Below, piece after piece: positions 15,222 through 24,423 of a DNA stretch of 64,000 nt; within the stretch, counting starts at the first letter, position 1, and the number at the start of each line of letters is the position of its first letter. Position numbers and translations under genes: made by a program. The stretch is from the NCBI RefSeq assembly GCF_009498275.1, contig NZ_CP045643.1, positions 4,898,001-4,962,000 on the forward strand, given 5' to 3'. A model generated the notes under the pieces. It saw only the letters and a list, made by a program, of their open reading frames with translations, was not told the DNA's origin and did no database searches. The stretch comes from Streptomyces fagopyri (GTDB taxonomy: Bacteria > Actinomycetota > Actinomycetes > Streptomycetales > Streptomycetaceae).

Positions 15222-16499
15222 GTGAAGGTCCTTGTCATCGGCGGCGGCGCCCGCGAACACGCCCTGTGCCGTTCCCTGTCCCTCGATCCCGCCGTCACCG
15301 CCCTGCACTGCGCCCCCGGGAACGCAGGCATCGCGGACGTGGCCGAGCTGCGCGCGGTCGACGCCCTCGACGGCGCCGCGGTGGCCGCGCTGGCCACGGA
15401 GCTCGGTGCCGAGCTGGTCGTCGTGGGCCCGGAGGCACCGCTCGTCGCCGGTGTCGCCGACGCCGTGCGCGCCGCGGGCATCCCCTGTTTCGGCCCCTCC
15501 GAGGAGGCCGCGCAGCTGGAGGGCTCCAAGGCCTTCGCCAAGGACGTGATGGCGCGGGCAGGTGTCCCGACCGCCCGCTCGTACGTCTGTACGGCGCCTG
15601 ACGAGGTCGACGAGGCGCTGGACGCGTTCGGCGCCCCCTATGTCGTGAAGGACGACGGCCTCGCGGCCGGCAAGGGCGTCGTGGTGACCGACGACCTCGC
15701 CGCCGCCCGGGAGCACGCCAACGCCTGCGAACGCGTCGTCATCGAGGAGTTCCTCGACGGTCCCGAGGTCTCCCTCTTCGCGATCACCGACGGCGAGACG
15801 GTCGTCCCGCTGCAACCCGCCCAGGACTTCAAGCGCGCGCTGGACGGCGACGAGGGCCCGAACACCGGCGGCATGGGCGCGTACTCGCCCCTCCCGTGGG
15901 CGGACCCGAAGCTGGTCGAGGAGGTCATGGAGACCGTCCTCCAGCCGACCGTCGACGAGCTGCGCCGCCGCGGCACCCCCTTCTCCGGGCTCCTCTACGC
16001 GGGCCTGGCGATCACGACCCGCGGCGTACGGGTGATCGAGTTCAACGCCCGCTTCGGCGACCCCGAGACGCAGGTGGTCCTCGCCCGCCTGAAGACCCCG
16101 CTGGCCGGTGTCTTGCTCGCCGCGGCCGAGGGCGCGCTCATCGACCTGCCGCCGCTGCGCTGGAGCGACGACGCGGCGGTCACCGTGGTCGTGGCCTCGC
16201 ACAACTACCCGGACACCCCGCGCACCGGCGATCCCATCACCGGGCTCGACGAGGTGGCGGCCCAGGACGCCCCGCACGCGTACGTCCTGCACGCCGGGAC
16301 GAAGCGGGACGGTGACGCGGTCGTGAGCGCCGGCGGCCGCGTGCTGTCCGTCACGGCCACCGGCACCGGCCTCACCGAGGCACGCGCCCGCGCGTACGCG
16401 GCGGTCGCCCGTATCGGCCTCGACGGTTCCCAGCACCGTACGGACATCGCCGCGAAGGCCGCGGCGGAGTCCTCGGCGGGGGCCCCGGCGACGGCGTAG
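15222..16499 (+). CDS. purD: Phosphoribosylamine-glycine ligase (GAR synthetase)
   Basis: A 425-residue ATP-grasp ligase that joins glycine to 5-phosphoribosylamine, step 2 of de novo purine synthesis. It begins M-K-V-L-V-I-G-G-G-A-R-E-H-A, the family N-terminus. It contains the D-G-L-A-A-G-K-G-V nucleotide loop near residue 145, the N-T-G-G-M-G-A-Y-S-P block near 210, and the metal-binding E-F-N-A-R-F-G-D-P-E-T-Q near 270. Length is normal for a monofunctional PurD. The GTG start is fixed by the family N-terminus and the -10 element. It is followed by a strong terminator and so is probably monocistronic. Confidence 0.97.
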   Translation: MKVLVIGGGAREHALCRSLSLDPAVTALHCAPGNAGIADVAELRAVDALDGAAVAALATELGAELVVVGPEAPLVAGVADAVRAAGIPCFGPSEEAAQLEGSKAFAKDVMARAGVPTARSYVCTAPDEVDEALDAFGAPYVVKDDGLAAGKGVVVTDDLAAAREHANACERVVIEEFLDGPEVSLFAITDGETVVPLQPAQDFKRALDGDEGPNTGGMGAYSPLPWADPKLVEEVMETVLQPTVDELRRRGTPFSGLLYAGLAITTRGVRVIEFNARFGDPETQVVLARLKTPLAGVLLAAAEGALIDLPPLRWSDDAAVTVVVASHNYPDTPRTGDPITGLDEVAAQDAPHAYVLHAGTKRDGDAVVSAGGRVLSVTATGTGLTEARARAYAAVARIGLDGSQHRTDIAAKAAAESSAGAPATA

Positions 16500-16523
16500 A
16501 ACCCGCCCTTCGAACCTCCCTCG

Positions 16524-16553
16524 GGCCCCGGATTCTGTACGGAATCCGGGGCC
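16524..16553 (+). terminator. Terminator of purD
   Basis: GGCCCCGGATTC and GAATCCGGGGCC form a perfect 12-bp stem with a 6-nt loop, 25 bp after the purD stop. There is no long T-run, which is usual in this genus. Confidence 0.75.
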
Positions 16554-16799
16554 TGATCATTGCCCACCGTCATCCACCTTTCCCCAAAGCCATTCCATCG
16601 AGTGAGCGATGTTCTAACGGGCTGACGGGGGCCGGGGCCCCAACTATGGTGCGGCGAAAGCATTCCGGCACTTGGCCCACCGGCATTGCGATGTCGGTGG
16701 CGGGTGCCACAGTGGGGGAGTGAGCAAAGCCAGGGCATCCGCCGGCGCGGGCTGTGCAACAGCCCCGTACGAGCGGACAGTAGGGGGTGACCTCCGGTC

Positions 16800-18677
16800 G
16801 TGACCGGTATGGGTGTGGAGGTGGGCGCGCAGGCCGCGCGCTCCCGGGCTCTCGCCGTGCTGCGGATCCGCAGCCGGGCGCTGGCCGTAGCCCTGCTGCC
16901 CGCGGCTGTCGCCGTCGTGCTGCTCGTCGGCGGCTCGACCGGCCACCTCACCGGCGGCCCCTGGCCCGTCACGCGCTGGGTCGTGTCGGTCCTCGCCGGC
17001 CTCGTCCTCCTGGCGGCCGCGGGCATCGCGCTCGTCGTCGCCCGCGCCCGGCCCGCCGTGAGCCCCACGGTCCCGATCGCCGAGGAGTCCGCCCCCGACC
17101 TGTACCGCATGGTCCGGGACCTGGCCGACCGCCTCGACGTCCCGCCCCCCTCCGCGATAGCGCTCACCCCAGACTGCGACAGCTGGCTGGAGGACCGCAC
17201 CCACCCGGCGCACGGGCCGCCGCCGCCCGAGGCCAGGGACGAGATAGCGGGCGTCCGGGGAGCGTCGGGGCACCCCCGTCGCACCCCCGCCGCTCCCGTC
17301 CTCGTCATCGGCTCGCCCTTCCTGTGGTGGATGCGCGTCGGCGAGCTGCGCGCGGTCCTCGCCCCGGTCGTCGCCGGTACGGGCCCCTCCGCCCACCCCG
17401 ACATAGCCGCGGCCCGGCGTTTCGTACGGGGGCTGGACGCGGCCGTGGCCGTGACCTCGGCGCCCGCCCACGGCCCGGTGGTCCGCGCGGTGCTGGCCGG
17501 TGCCGGCTGGGTGACCCGCCTGCTGCTGCGCAGCTGCCGGGGGCACGCGGCCGAGATGGAGCGGGGAGTGGCCGCCGCGGCGGCCGAGCGCGCGCAGGCC
17601 GTGGACTACGGCCTGCGGATCGTCGCCCAGGAACAGGTGGGCCTGGCCTACGCGGGCTGGGACCGGCTGCTCAACCGCGTCGCGCTGCCCGCCTGGCGAA
17701 TGGGCCGCTGGCCGTCCCGGCTGGACGTGGGTGTCGTCGCGGCCCTCACCGAGCTCTCCCGGCGCGACCGCCTGGCCGAGGGCTTCACCTCGCGCCTCGG
17801 TGAGCGCCCCGCCTGCGACCTGCTCGAAGAGCCCGGCACGGTGGACGAGGCGGCCTCGCTGCTCGCCGCCCGGCTCTTCCACGGCGGGCCCGCGGAGAAC
17901 GGACCCGACTGGGCTCCGGTGGACTGGCAGGAGTATCCGGACGAGGTCGTCGACCGGACCTGGCGGACCGACGCGGCCCGTCTGCACCGCGTCCTGGACG
18001 CGCTGGGCGTACGCCATTCCTCGGACCCGACGGTGCCCGACCGGGGCGGCCCGACCCTGGCACGCGTCCTGGACCACCTGACCGCGCCGCCGACCGGATC
18101 CGAGACCGGCACGGGCACCGGCACAGACCTGGGCGCGGGCACCGGCGCCGACACGAGCGCCGCCTCAGGGACGGCCCCGGCGCCGGATTCCGTCCCCGTC
18201 GTCACCAGGCGGCGCGGAGCGTACGAGCAGATGAGCGCGGACGAGGACGACGGCGATCTCGGCCTCGGGAGCGAACGGACGGCCGCGCTCGCGGCCGGAC
18301 TCAGCGCGGAGCTGGCCCGGGACGAGGCGTCGGCGCCGGCCCCCGTACCGAGTGGCGGCGCGGAGCAGCCGGGCCCCGACCTGGCGTTCTGGGAGGACGG
18401 CATGCTGCCGCTCTTCCCGCTCCAGCCGCCCCGCACCGGACGCGAGCTGCTGGCCGACCACGTCACCGCGATGGTCTGCTGCGCCGCGATGGACACCGCG
18501 GGCGCGGCGCCGGGTCTGGACTGGCTCGACGGCCCGTCCCTCCTGGTCGGCGGGGAACGCGCCGCCGATCTGGGTCCCCACGTCCTGACCCTGGTCGAGG
18601 ACGGGGACCCGGCACCCCTCCGCGACTGGCTCCGCCGCCTCGGCGTCCGCCCGGAGAAACCGGTCCGGCTGGTCTGA
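16800..18677 (+). CDS. Membrane protein resembling M48 peptidases but lacking the zinc motif
   Basis: A 625-residue protein. Two membrane helices lie at about 32-54 and 62-88, followed by a cytoplasmic-type region. The stretch D-L-Y-R-M-V-R-D-L-A-D-R-L-D-V-P-P-P, then V-L-V-I-G-S-P-F-L-W-W-M and E-L-R-A-V-L-A-P-V-V, follows the layout of HtpX/Ste24 (M48) proteases, where the last part would be L-x-A-V-L-A-H-E-x-x-H. Here the His-Glu is Pro-Val and no HExxH occurs, so it is probably a non-catalytic relative. The region about 400-530 is Gly/Thr/Asp-rich and disordered. It lies alone between purD and the DMFase-like gene. The GTG start is the first plausible one. Confidence 0.5.
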   Translation: MTGMGVEVGAQAARSRALAVLRIRSRALAVALLPAAVAVVLLVGGSTGHLTGGPWPVTRWVVSVLAGLVLLAAAGIALVVARARPAVSPTVPIAEESAPDLYRMVRDLADRLDVPPPSAIALTPDCDSWLEDRTHPAHGPPPPEARDEIAGVRGASGHPRRTPAAPVLVIGSPFLWWMRVGELRAVLAPVVAGTGPSAHPDIAAARRFVRGLDAAVAVTSAPAHGPVVRAVLAGAGWVTRLLLRSCRGHAAEMERGVAAAAAERAQAVDYGLRIVAQEQVGLAYAGWDRLLNRVALPAWRMGRWPSRLDVGVVAALTELSRRDRLAEGFTSRLGERPACDLLEEPGTVDEAASLLAARLFHGGPAENGPDWAPVDWQEYPDEVVDRTWRTDAARLHRVLDALGVRHSSDPTVPDRGGPTLARVLDHLTAPPTGSETGTGTGTDLGAGTGADTSAASGTAPAPDSVPVVTRRRGAYEQMSADEDDGDLGLGSERTAALAAGLSAELARDEASAPAPVPSGGAEQPGPDLAFWEDGMLPLFPLQPPRTGRELLADHVTAMVCCAAMDTAGAAPGLDWLDGPSLLVGGERAADLGPHVLTLVEDGDPAPLRDWLRRLGVRPEKPVRLV

Positions 18678-18935
18678 CCACGGCGGCGACGCGCCGGTGC
18701 CGAGCCGAGTACCGGGCCCGGCGCCCGGTGAGTGGGACCCTTCCCACCCACCCCGGTCCGGATTCTCCCGCCCGGGGTCCGGATTCCCCCGTTCCGTTCA
18801 CGTCAATTCGCGACGAACGGTGACGGAGTGCGTGCGTAATGTGATGTGCTGGGACCGATCGCGCGCAGGGCAGAGGCTCACGCGCGGAGCACAGGCTCAC
18901 AGAACCGACGGGGGCACCGAGGGAGGGGAGCAGGC

Positions 18936-20444
18936 ATGGGATCGGAGCAGATCCGCCGCTGGGAGTCGGGAGCTCTCGCGCACGCCGTGACGGACCCCTT
19001 CGGCCAGGGACCCGTTCCCTGGCTCCGCGGCGACGAGCAGTACTTCGACGACACCGGGCACGTCGTCCCCTGGTACATCGACCACGCCCCCGGCGCGACC
19101 CTCCTGCGCGATGCCACGAAGCCGGTGAAGGGCGCCATCCCCCAGCCCAGGATCGGCGGACCCCGCTCCGCGGACGACGTGCACCGCCAGATCAAGGGCT
19201 TCGCCTCCAACGGCGCCGCCGCCCCGGGCGAGGCCATCGACTTCCACGTCACCGTCGACCCGCCCCAGGAATTCAGCGTCGACATCTACCGCATCGGGCA
19301 CTACGGGGGCGACGGCGCCAGCAAGATCACCACCAGCCCCCGCCTGTCGGGGATCGTCCAGCCCCCGCCGCTCACCGCCGACAGAACCGTTTCCTGCCAT
19401 CACTGGTGGCTGTCCTGGCGCCTGCAGATCCCGAGCTACTGGAACATCGGCGCGTACGTGGCCGTACTGACCACCGCCGACGGCTACCGCTCCCACGTCC
19501 CCTTCACGGTCCGCGACAACCACCCCGCGGACCTGCTGCTCCTGCTCCCGGACGTGACCTGGCAGGCCTACAACCTCTACCCGGAGGACGGCCGCACGGG
19601 CGCCAGCCTCTATCACGCGTGGGACGAGAACGGCCGGCTCCTCGGCGAGGCGGACGCGGCGACGACGGTCTCCTTCGACCGTCCGTACGCCGGCGCGGGC
19701 CTCCCCCTCCACGTCGGCCACGCCTACGACTTCATCCGCTGGGCCGAGCGCTACGGCTACGACCTCGCCTACGCCGACGCCCGCGACCTGCACGCCGGCC
19801 GCGTCGACCCCTCCCGTTACCGGGGCCTGGTCTTCCCGGGTCATGACGAGTACTGGTCGTCGGCCATGCGCCGCACCGTGGAGCTCGCCAGCGCGAACGG
19901 CACCTCGCTGGTCTTCCTCTCCGCCAACACCATGTACTGGCAGGTGGAGCTGGGGCCCTCGCCGTCCGGTGTCGCGGACCGCCTGCTGACCTGCCGCAAG
20001 CGCAGGGGGCCCGGGAAGCCGGCGCTGTGGCGGGAGATCGACCGGTCCGAGCAGCAGCTCATCGGCATCCAGTACGCGGGCCGGGTCCCCGACCCCCACC
20101 CCCTGGTCGTGCGCAACTCCGACCACTGGCTGTGGGACGCCACCGGCGCGCACGAGGGCGACGAACTCGAGGGCATGGTCGCCGGCGAGGCCGACCGCTA
20201 CTTCCCCCGCGCCCCGCTGCCGGAACACGACGGCCGCATCCTCCTCGCCCACTCCCCGTACCGGGACAGCGAGGGCACCGTCCGCCACCAGGAGACCTCC
20301 CTGTACCGGGCGCCCTCCGGCGCGCTGGTCTTCGCGTCCGGGACGTTCGCCTGGTCCCCGGCCCTGGACCGGCCGGGCCACGTCGACACGCGTGTCCAGC
20401 GGGCCACGGCCAACCTTCTCGACCGCATCTGCAAACGCGACTGA
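18936..20444 (+). CDS. N,N-dimethylformamidase beta-subunit-like protein
   Basis: A 502-residue soluble protein matching the large-subunit C-terminal domain of dimethylformamidase-like proteins. Features include P-W-Y-I-D-H-A-P-G near the N-terminus, a beta-sandwich segment with I-Y-R-I-G-H-Y-G-G (about 118), and then a large domain with W-Q-A-Y-N, F-P-G-H-D-E-Y-W-S near 305 and L-S-A-N-T-M-Y-W-Q-V near 330. The E-Y-W-S and surrounding His/Tyr/Glu residues are the best candidates for the iron site of true DMFases. Most actinobacterial members have no proven substrate. GAGGGGAG before the ATG fixes the start. There is no small-subunit gene nearby, which argues against true DMF hydrolysis. Confidence 0.75.
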   Translation: MGSEQIRRWESGALAHAVTDPFGQGPVPWLRGDEQYFDDTGHVVPWYIDHAPGATLLRDATKPVKGAIPQPRIGGPRSADDVHRQIKGFASNGAAAPGEAIDFHVTVDPPQEFSVDIYRIGHYGGDGASKITTSPRLSGIVQPPPLTADRTVSCHHWWLSWRLQIPSYWNIGAYVAVLTTADGYRSHVPFTVRDNHPADLLLLLPDVTWQAYNLYPEDGRTGASLYHAWDENGRLLGEADAATTVSFDRPYAGAGLPLHVGHAYDFIRWAERYGYDLAYADARDLHAGRVDPSRYRGLVFPGHDEYWSSAMRRTVELASANGTSLVFLSANTMYWQVELGPSPSGVADRLLTCRKRRGPGKPALWREIDRSEQQLIGIQYAGRVPDPHPLVVRNSDHWLWDATGAHEGDELEGMVAGEADRYFPRAPLPEHDGRILLAHSPYRDSEGTVRHQETSLYRAPSGALVFASGTFAWSPALDRPGHVDTRVQRATANLLDRICKRD

Positions 20445-20577
20445 ACGGGCGGCGCGGCGCGCACCCGCCGGCCACCCGCACCGCACCTCCCCGTCCCCGT
20501 CCAGGCACCCCGTGGCCGGAGCCGCTCCCCGCATACGGGAGAATCGAGCCACTTGGACAGAAATACGGGGAGGAACC

Positions 20578-21477
20578 GTGTCCGGATTCGTCGAAAAGCC
20601 CGAGCCCCTCCAGGTCCCGGGTCTGGTGCATCTGCACACCGGCAAGGTGCGCGACCTGTACCGGAACGAGGCGGGCGACCTCGTGATGATCGCCAGTGAC
20701 CGTCTTTCCGCCTACGACTGGGTGCTGCCCACCGAGATCCCCGACAAGGGCCGGGTCCTCACCCAGCTCTCCCTGTGGTGGTTCGACAAGCTCGCCGACC
20801 TGGTCCCCCACCACGTCCTGAGCACCGAACTCCCGCCCGGTGCCCCCGCCGACTGGGCCGGCCGCACCCTGATCTGCAAGTCGCTGCGGATGGTCCCGGT
20901 CGAGTGCGTCGCACGCGGCTACCTCACCGGCTCCGGCCTTGTGGAGTACGACGCCTCCCGTACGGTCTGCGGTCTCGCGCTGCCCGAAGGCCTCGTCGAC
21001 GGCTCGGAACTCCCCGCGCCGATCTTCACCCCCGCCACCAAGGCCGAGGTGGGCGAGCACGACGAGAACGTCTCGTACGAGGAGGTCGCCCGCCAGGTCG
21101 GCGCCGAGACGGCGGCCGAGCTGCGCCAGACGACCCTCGCCGTCTACGGCCGCGCCCGCGACATCGCGCGCGAACGCGGGATCGTTCTCGCCGACACCAA
21201 GTTCGAGTTCGGCTACGAGGACGGGACCCTCGTCCTGGCCGACGAGGTGCTGACCCCGGACTCGTCCCGTTTCTGGCCGGCCGACGCGTGGGAGCCGGGC
21301 CGCGCCCAGCCGTCCTTCGACAAGCAGTTCGTCCGCGACTGGCTGACGTCCTCCGCGTCGGGCTGGGACCGCAGGAGCGAGCAGCCGCCGCCCGCGCTCC
21401 CGGCGGAGGTCGTGGAAGCGACCAGCGCCAAGTACATCGAGGCGTTCGAGCGGCTGACCGGCACCAGCTGGAGCTGA
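20578..21477 (+). CDS. purC: Phosphoribosylaminoimidazole-succinocarboxamide synthase
   Basis: A 299-residue SAICAR synthetase that ligates aspartate to CAIR with ATP. The N-terminus has the family G-K-V-R-D-L-Y (about 22-28), then A-S-D-R-L-S-A-Y-D near 40, the E-C-V-A-R-G-Y-L-T-G-S-G block near 110, and the D-T-K-F-E-F-G signature near 205. The length matches the longer PurC form of actinobacteria and yeast. The GTG start has a clear GGGGAGG upstream. The gene is separate from the other pur genes and closes with a strong hairpin shared with the convergent tRNA-Gly. Confidence 0.97.
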   Translation: MSGFVEKPEPLQVPGLVHLHTGKVRDLYRNEAGDLVMIASDRLSAYDWVLPTEIPDKGRVLTQLSLWWFDKLADLVPHHVLSTELPPGAPADWAGRTLICKSLRMVPVECVARGYLTGSGLVEYDASRTVCGLALPEGLVDGSELPAPIFTPATKAEVGEHDENVSYEEVARQVGAETAAELRQTTLAVYGRARDIARERGIVLADTKFEFGYEDGTLVLADEVLTPDSSRFWPADAWEPGRAQPSFDKQFVRDWLTSSASGWDRRSEQPPPALPAEVVEATSAKYIEAFERLTGTSWS

Positions 21478-21496
21478 GGACGCCGAAGGGCACACG

Positions 21497-21530
21497 CAGA
21501 AGCCCCCGGCCTGAGGCCGGGGGCTTCTGC
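21497..21530. terminator. Bidirectional terminator between purC and tRNA-Gly
   Basis: GCAGAAGCCCCCGGCC and GGCCGGGGGCTTCTGC form a perfect 16-bp stem with a 2-nt centre. It serves purC on the plus strand and the tRNA-Gly gene on the minus strand. Confidence 0.85.
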
Positions 21531-21532
21531 AC

Positions 21533-21608
21533 TGGAGCGGACGACCAGGTTCGAACTGGCGACCTCAACCTTGGCAAGGTTGCGCTCTACCAACTGAGCT
21601 ACGTCCGC
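21533..21608 (-). tRNA. tRNA-Gly(GCC), copy 1
   Basis: 76 nt including an encoded CCA. The acceptor stem is GCGGACG/CGTCCGC, the anticodon loop is CTTGCCAA with anticodon GCC, and the T-arm has GTTCGAAC. The whole gene is identical to the copy at 25742-25817. Confidence 0.95.
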
Positions 21609-21630
21609 ATGCGCTGTGGTGCGAGAGCAA

Positions 21631-22275
21631 CTATACCCAACCTCGCTGCCGTGCGAGACGCACCGCCGCGTGCCGGTTCTCCGCGCCCAGTTTGGAGACG
21701 GCGGACGACAGATAGTTCCGTACCGTCCCCTGTGACAGCGCGGCCCGCTCCGCGATCTCCGCGACGGGCGCCCCGTCGGCGGCGAATTCCAGCACCTCGG
21801 CCTCCCGGGCGGTCAGCGGGGAGTCCCCGGCGGAGATCGCGTCGGCGGCCAACTCCGGGTCCACGTAACGGTTTCCCGCGTGCACGGTGCGGATGATCTC
21901 GGCGAGCCGTCGCGCACTGACGGTCTTCGGGACAAAGCCGCGTACACCCGCCGCAAGCGCCCGCTTCAGGTGACCGGGCCGCCCGTGACTCGTCACGATC
22001 AGTACCCGGCAGCCGGGCAGTTCGGCCCGCAGGGATGTGGCCACGCTCACACCGTCCGCCCCTGGCATCTGGAGATCGAGCACGGCGACATCGGGAGTGT
22101 GCGCCCGCGCCATCGCCAGTGCCTCGGGCCCGGTCGCCGCCTCGGCGACCACCACGAGATCGTCCTCCAGCGCCAGCAGGGCGGCGAGCGCGCCCCGGAT
22201 CAGATGTTCGTCGTCGGCGAGCAGCAGACGGACGGGTGGTGCGGAGGGCGCCGCCGGCGGCGGTACGTGCGTCAT
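21631..22275 (-). CDS. LuxR/NarL-type response regulator
   Basis: A 214-residue regulator. The receiver domain has the acidic D-D-E pair near residue 20, the phosphoacceptor Asp in V-A-V-L-D-L-Q-M-P near 65, the T/S switch in I-V-T-S and the conserved Lys in F-V-P-K near 115. The C-terminal HTH contains L-T-A-R-E-A-E-V-L and G-T-V-R-N-Y-L-S-S, typical of NarL/FixJ DNA-binding domains. Its ATG overlaps the stop of the kinase gene (ATGA), so the two are coupled partners. It is the last gene of the four-gene operon and most likely controls the ABC exporter at its head. Confidence 0.92.
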   Translation of the reverse strand: MTHVPPPAAPSAPPVRLLLADDEHLIRGALAALLALEDDLVVVAEAATGPEALAMARAHTPDVAVLDLQMPGADGVSVATSLRAELPGCRVLIVTSHGRPGHLKRALAAGVRGFVPKTVSARRLAEIIRTVHAGNRYVDPELAADAISAGDSPLTAREAEVLEFAADGAPVAEIAERAALSQGTVRNYLSSAVSKLGAENRHAAVRLARQRGWV

Positions 22276-23600
22276 GATCTGACCTCGTTCACTCGACGCG
22301 GCACGGGCACCGCTGACGGATCCGGCGCCGGCGGATCCGGCGCCGGCGGGTTCGGTCCGGGTGGATCGGGCATCGGCACCTCGGCCGTGAGACGGAACGT
22401 GCCGCCCTCGACAGGGCCCGCCCTGAGGGTCCCGTCCAGCCCGGTCAGCCGCTCCCGCAGGCCCGCGAGTCCGGAGCCGCCACCGGGCCCGGTGCCCTCT
22501 CCCGCTCCGGGGGCGCCGGGGACAGCGTCCGGCACCCCGTCGTTCTCCACGGTGAGGGTGACCCGCCCGTCCGTCACCCGCAGCGAGACCCCGCACCACC
22601 GAGCGTCCCCGTGCCGCAGCACGTTCGTGGTCGCTTCCCGTACGACCCAGCCGAGCGCCGACTGGACCTGCGCGGGAAGCCCCGGCGCCGAACCGGTCAC
22701 CTCGCAGGCGATGCCGGCGGCCTTCAGCACGCCCTGCGCGCCCGCGAGTTCGACGGCGAGGTCGGCCTCGCGGTAGCCGCGTACGACCTCGCGCACCTCG
22801 CGCTGGGACTCCCGGGCCATCCGCTGCACCTCGGTCATCTGGTCGACGGCCTCCGGCCGCCCGCGCCGGGCCAGCTGGACGGCGAGTTCGCTCTTCAGCG
22901 CGATCACCGCGAGGTTGCGGCCCATCACGTCGTGCAGATCGCGCCCGAAGCGCAGCCGCTCCTCGGCGACCGCGAGGCGGGCCCGGGTCTCGCGGGCCGC
23001 GTCGAGTTCGTACACGGCGTCGAGCAGCCAGACGGAGAAGGCGGCGGTGAAGGTGAGGAATCCGGCGGTGAGCAGGACCGTGCCGGCGGTGACCAGCGCG
23101 GCGGGGCCGGGGACGCCGAGCGGGAACGACGCCGCGCCCGCGCCCACCGTCGCCCCGAGCACCACATGCGTCATCCGGCGCCGGTCGCGCGTGCCGAGGG
23201 CGAGGGTGCCGGTGCCGAAGGCGATGACGCCGACGAACACCGAGGCGCCCAGGCGTACCTCGGCGTCGGTCGCCGGACGCCAGTCCGTGCCCGAGAGGGT
23301 GAGCGCCGCCACGGCCACCAGAGCGGTGGTCGCCGCCAGCGCGGTCAGCAACCGCCGGGGGCGGTCGCGGGTGCCGCGTACCCAGTCCAGCGCCCTCGAC
23401 GCGGTCACCGCGCAGAGCACGGCGTGCCCGCACACCAGCGGGAACAGCCACCAGGACAGCGTGCTGGGCACGTTCGCGAACAGGGGCAGTCCGATCGAGG
23501 TGAGCTCGATCAGGGCGAAGAAGTGGAACGACCACCGTGTGTAGGTCTCGACCTTCGCCGGAGTGCTCTTGCCCCGCCACCAGCCACCCGGCCCGCTCAT
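22272..23600 (-). CDS. NarL-family sensor histidine kinase
   Basis: A 442-residue HisKA_3-type kinase. About six membrane helices occupy residues 20-170, as in the DesK/LiaS-like kinases paired with ABC-2 exporters. The dimerisation helix has R-F-G-R-D-L-H-D-V-M-G-R-N (phospho-His about residue 230), and the ATPase domain has V-R-E-A-T-T-N-V-L-R-H (N box) near 325 and G-L-A-G-L-R-E-R at the G2 box. The tail is a P-x-P-D repeated low-complexity stretch. The ATG at 23600 has GGAGG upstream. It follows the permease by 22 bp and overlaps the regulator by 4 bp. Confidence 0.9.
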   Translation of the reverse strand: MSGPGGWWRGKSTPAKVETYTRWSFHFFALIELTSIGLPLFANVPSTLSWWLFPLVCGHAVLCAVTASRALDWVRGTRDRPRRLLTALAATTALVAVAALTLSGTDWRPATDAEVRLGASVFVGVIAFGTGTLALGTRDRRRMTHVVLGATVGAGAASFPLGVPGPAALVTAGTVLLTAGFLTFTAAFSVWLLDAVYELDAARETRARLAVAEERLRFGRDLHDVMGRNLAVIALKSELAVQLARRGRPEAVDQMTEVQRMARESQREVREVVRGYREADLAVELAGAQGVLKAAGIACEVTGSAPGLPAQVQSALGWVVREATTNVLRHGDARWCGVSLRVTDGRVTLTVENDGVPDAVPGAPGAGEGTGPGGGSGLAGLRERLTGLDGTLRAGPVEGGTFRLTAEVPMPDPPGPNPPAPDPPAPDPSAVPVPRRVNEVRS

Positions 23601-23622
23601 ACCGACCTCCGAGGGTCCGTGG

Positions 23623-24423
23623 TCACCGCCGCGGCTCCCAGCGGAACCACCGCCGTACAGCAAACACCGCGAACACGATCCAGGCCACCGCCGTCCCGAC
23701 GGCACCCAGGGTGTCGTGCGCGGACAGACCGCCGGTCCAGCCGCCGCGGAGCAGGGTGATCACCGGGGTCAGGGGCAGCAGTTCGCAGGCCGAGGCCAGC
23801 GCGTCCGGCATCACCTGGAGGGGGACGAAGGTGCCCGATCCGAGCAGGGACAGCAGCATCAGCGGCATGGCGGCCACCTGCGCGCCTTCCACACTCCTGC
23901 TGAGGCTCGCGGTGACGGCCGCGAGCGGAGGCCACATCGCCAGCCCCAGAAGCAGTCCCAGGACGGCGAGATGGGGGGCTCGGGGTGCCCCGACGTCCAG
24001 CAGGGCGACACACGCGCCGGTCAGGGCCAGGCACTGTACGAGACCGATCGCGACCGAAGGCAGGGCCGCGCCCGCGAGGATCTCCGCGTCCCGCGGCTCG
24101 CCGGTGCGCAGCCGCTTGAGGACGAGCTCCTCGCGTCGGGCCGCGTACACGCTCACCAGCGAGCTGTAGACCGCGAAGAGGAGGGAGAACCCGACGGAGG
24201 ACGGCAGGACGACCGAGCCGACCGAGAGGCCGGTGCCCTTGAGGTCCATCTGGCCGACGGTCGAGCGCAGACTGAACGGCAGGGCCAGCGGCACGAACAC
24301 GGCAGCGGCGAGCGTCGCCTTCGTGCGGCCCAGCAGGGTCAGCTCGGCGCGAGCCAGTGCCGCCATCCGCCCCGCCGCCGTGGTGGTCCCCGCACGGGGG
24401 CCGGTCGTGGTCGCCGAGCTCAT
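23623..24423 (-). CDS. ABC-2 type transporter permease
   Basis: A 266-residue membrane protein with six predicted helices. It begins with a short cytoplasmic segment leading into R-A-E-L-T-L-L-G-R-T and helix 1, and contains the R-R-E-E-L-V-L-K-R-L-R-T-G-E element typical of ABC-2 permeases between helices 2 and 3. It would pair with the ATPase encoded just upstream as a homodimeric export channel. Its ATG overlaps the ATPase stop by 4 nt. Exporters of this type with a LuxR two-component system commonly move peptides, lipids or antibiotics; the substrate is not visible here. Confidence 0.88.
   Translation of the reverse strand: MSSATTTGPRAGTTTAAGRMAALARAELTLLGRTKATLAAAVFVPLALPFSLRSTVGQMDLKGTGLSVGSVVLPSSVGFSLLFAVYSSLVSVYAARREELVLKRLRTGEPRDAEILAGAALPSVAIGLVQCLALTGACVALLDVGAPRAPHLAVLGLLLGLAMWPPLAAVTASLSRSVEGAQVAAMPLMLLSLLGSGTFVPLQVMPDALASACELLPLTPVITLLRGGWTGGLSAHDTLGAVGTAVAWIVFAVFAVRRWFRWEPRR

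Noticed and set aside
18936..20444. DMFase-like gene as a true dimethylformamidase
   Set aside because: The small subunit needed by characterised enzymes is not encoded nearby, so only family membership is claimed.
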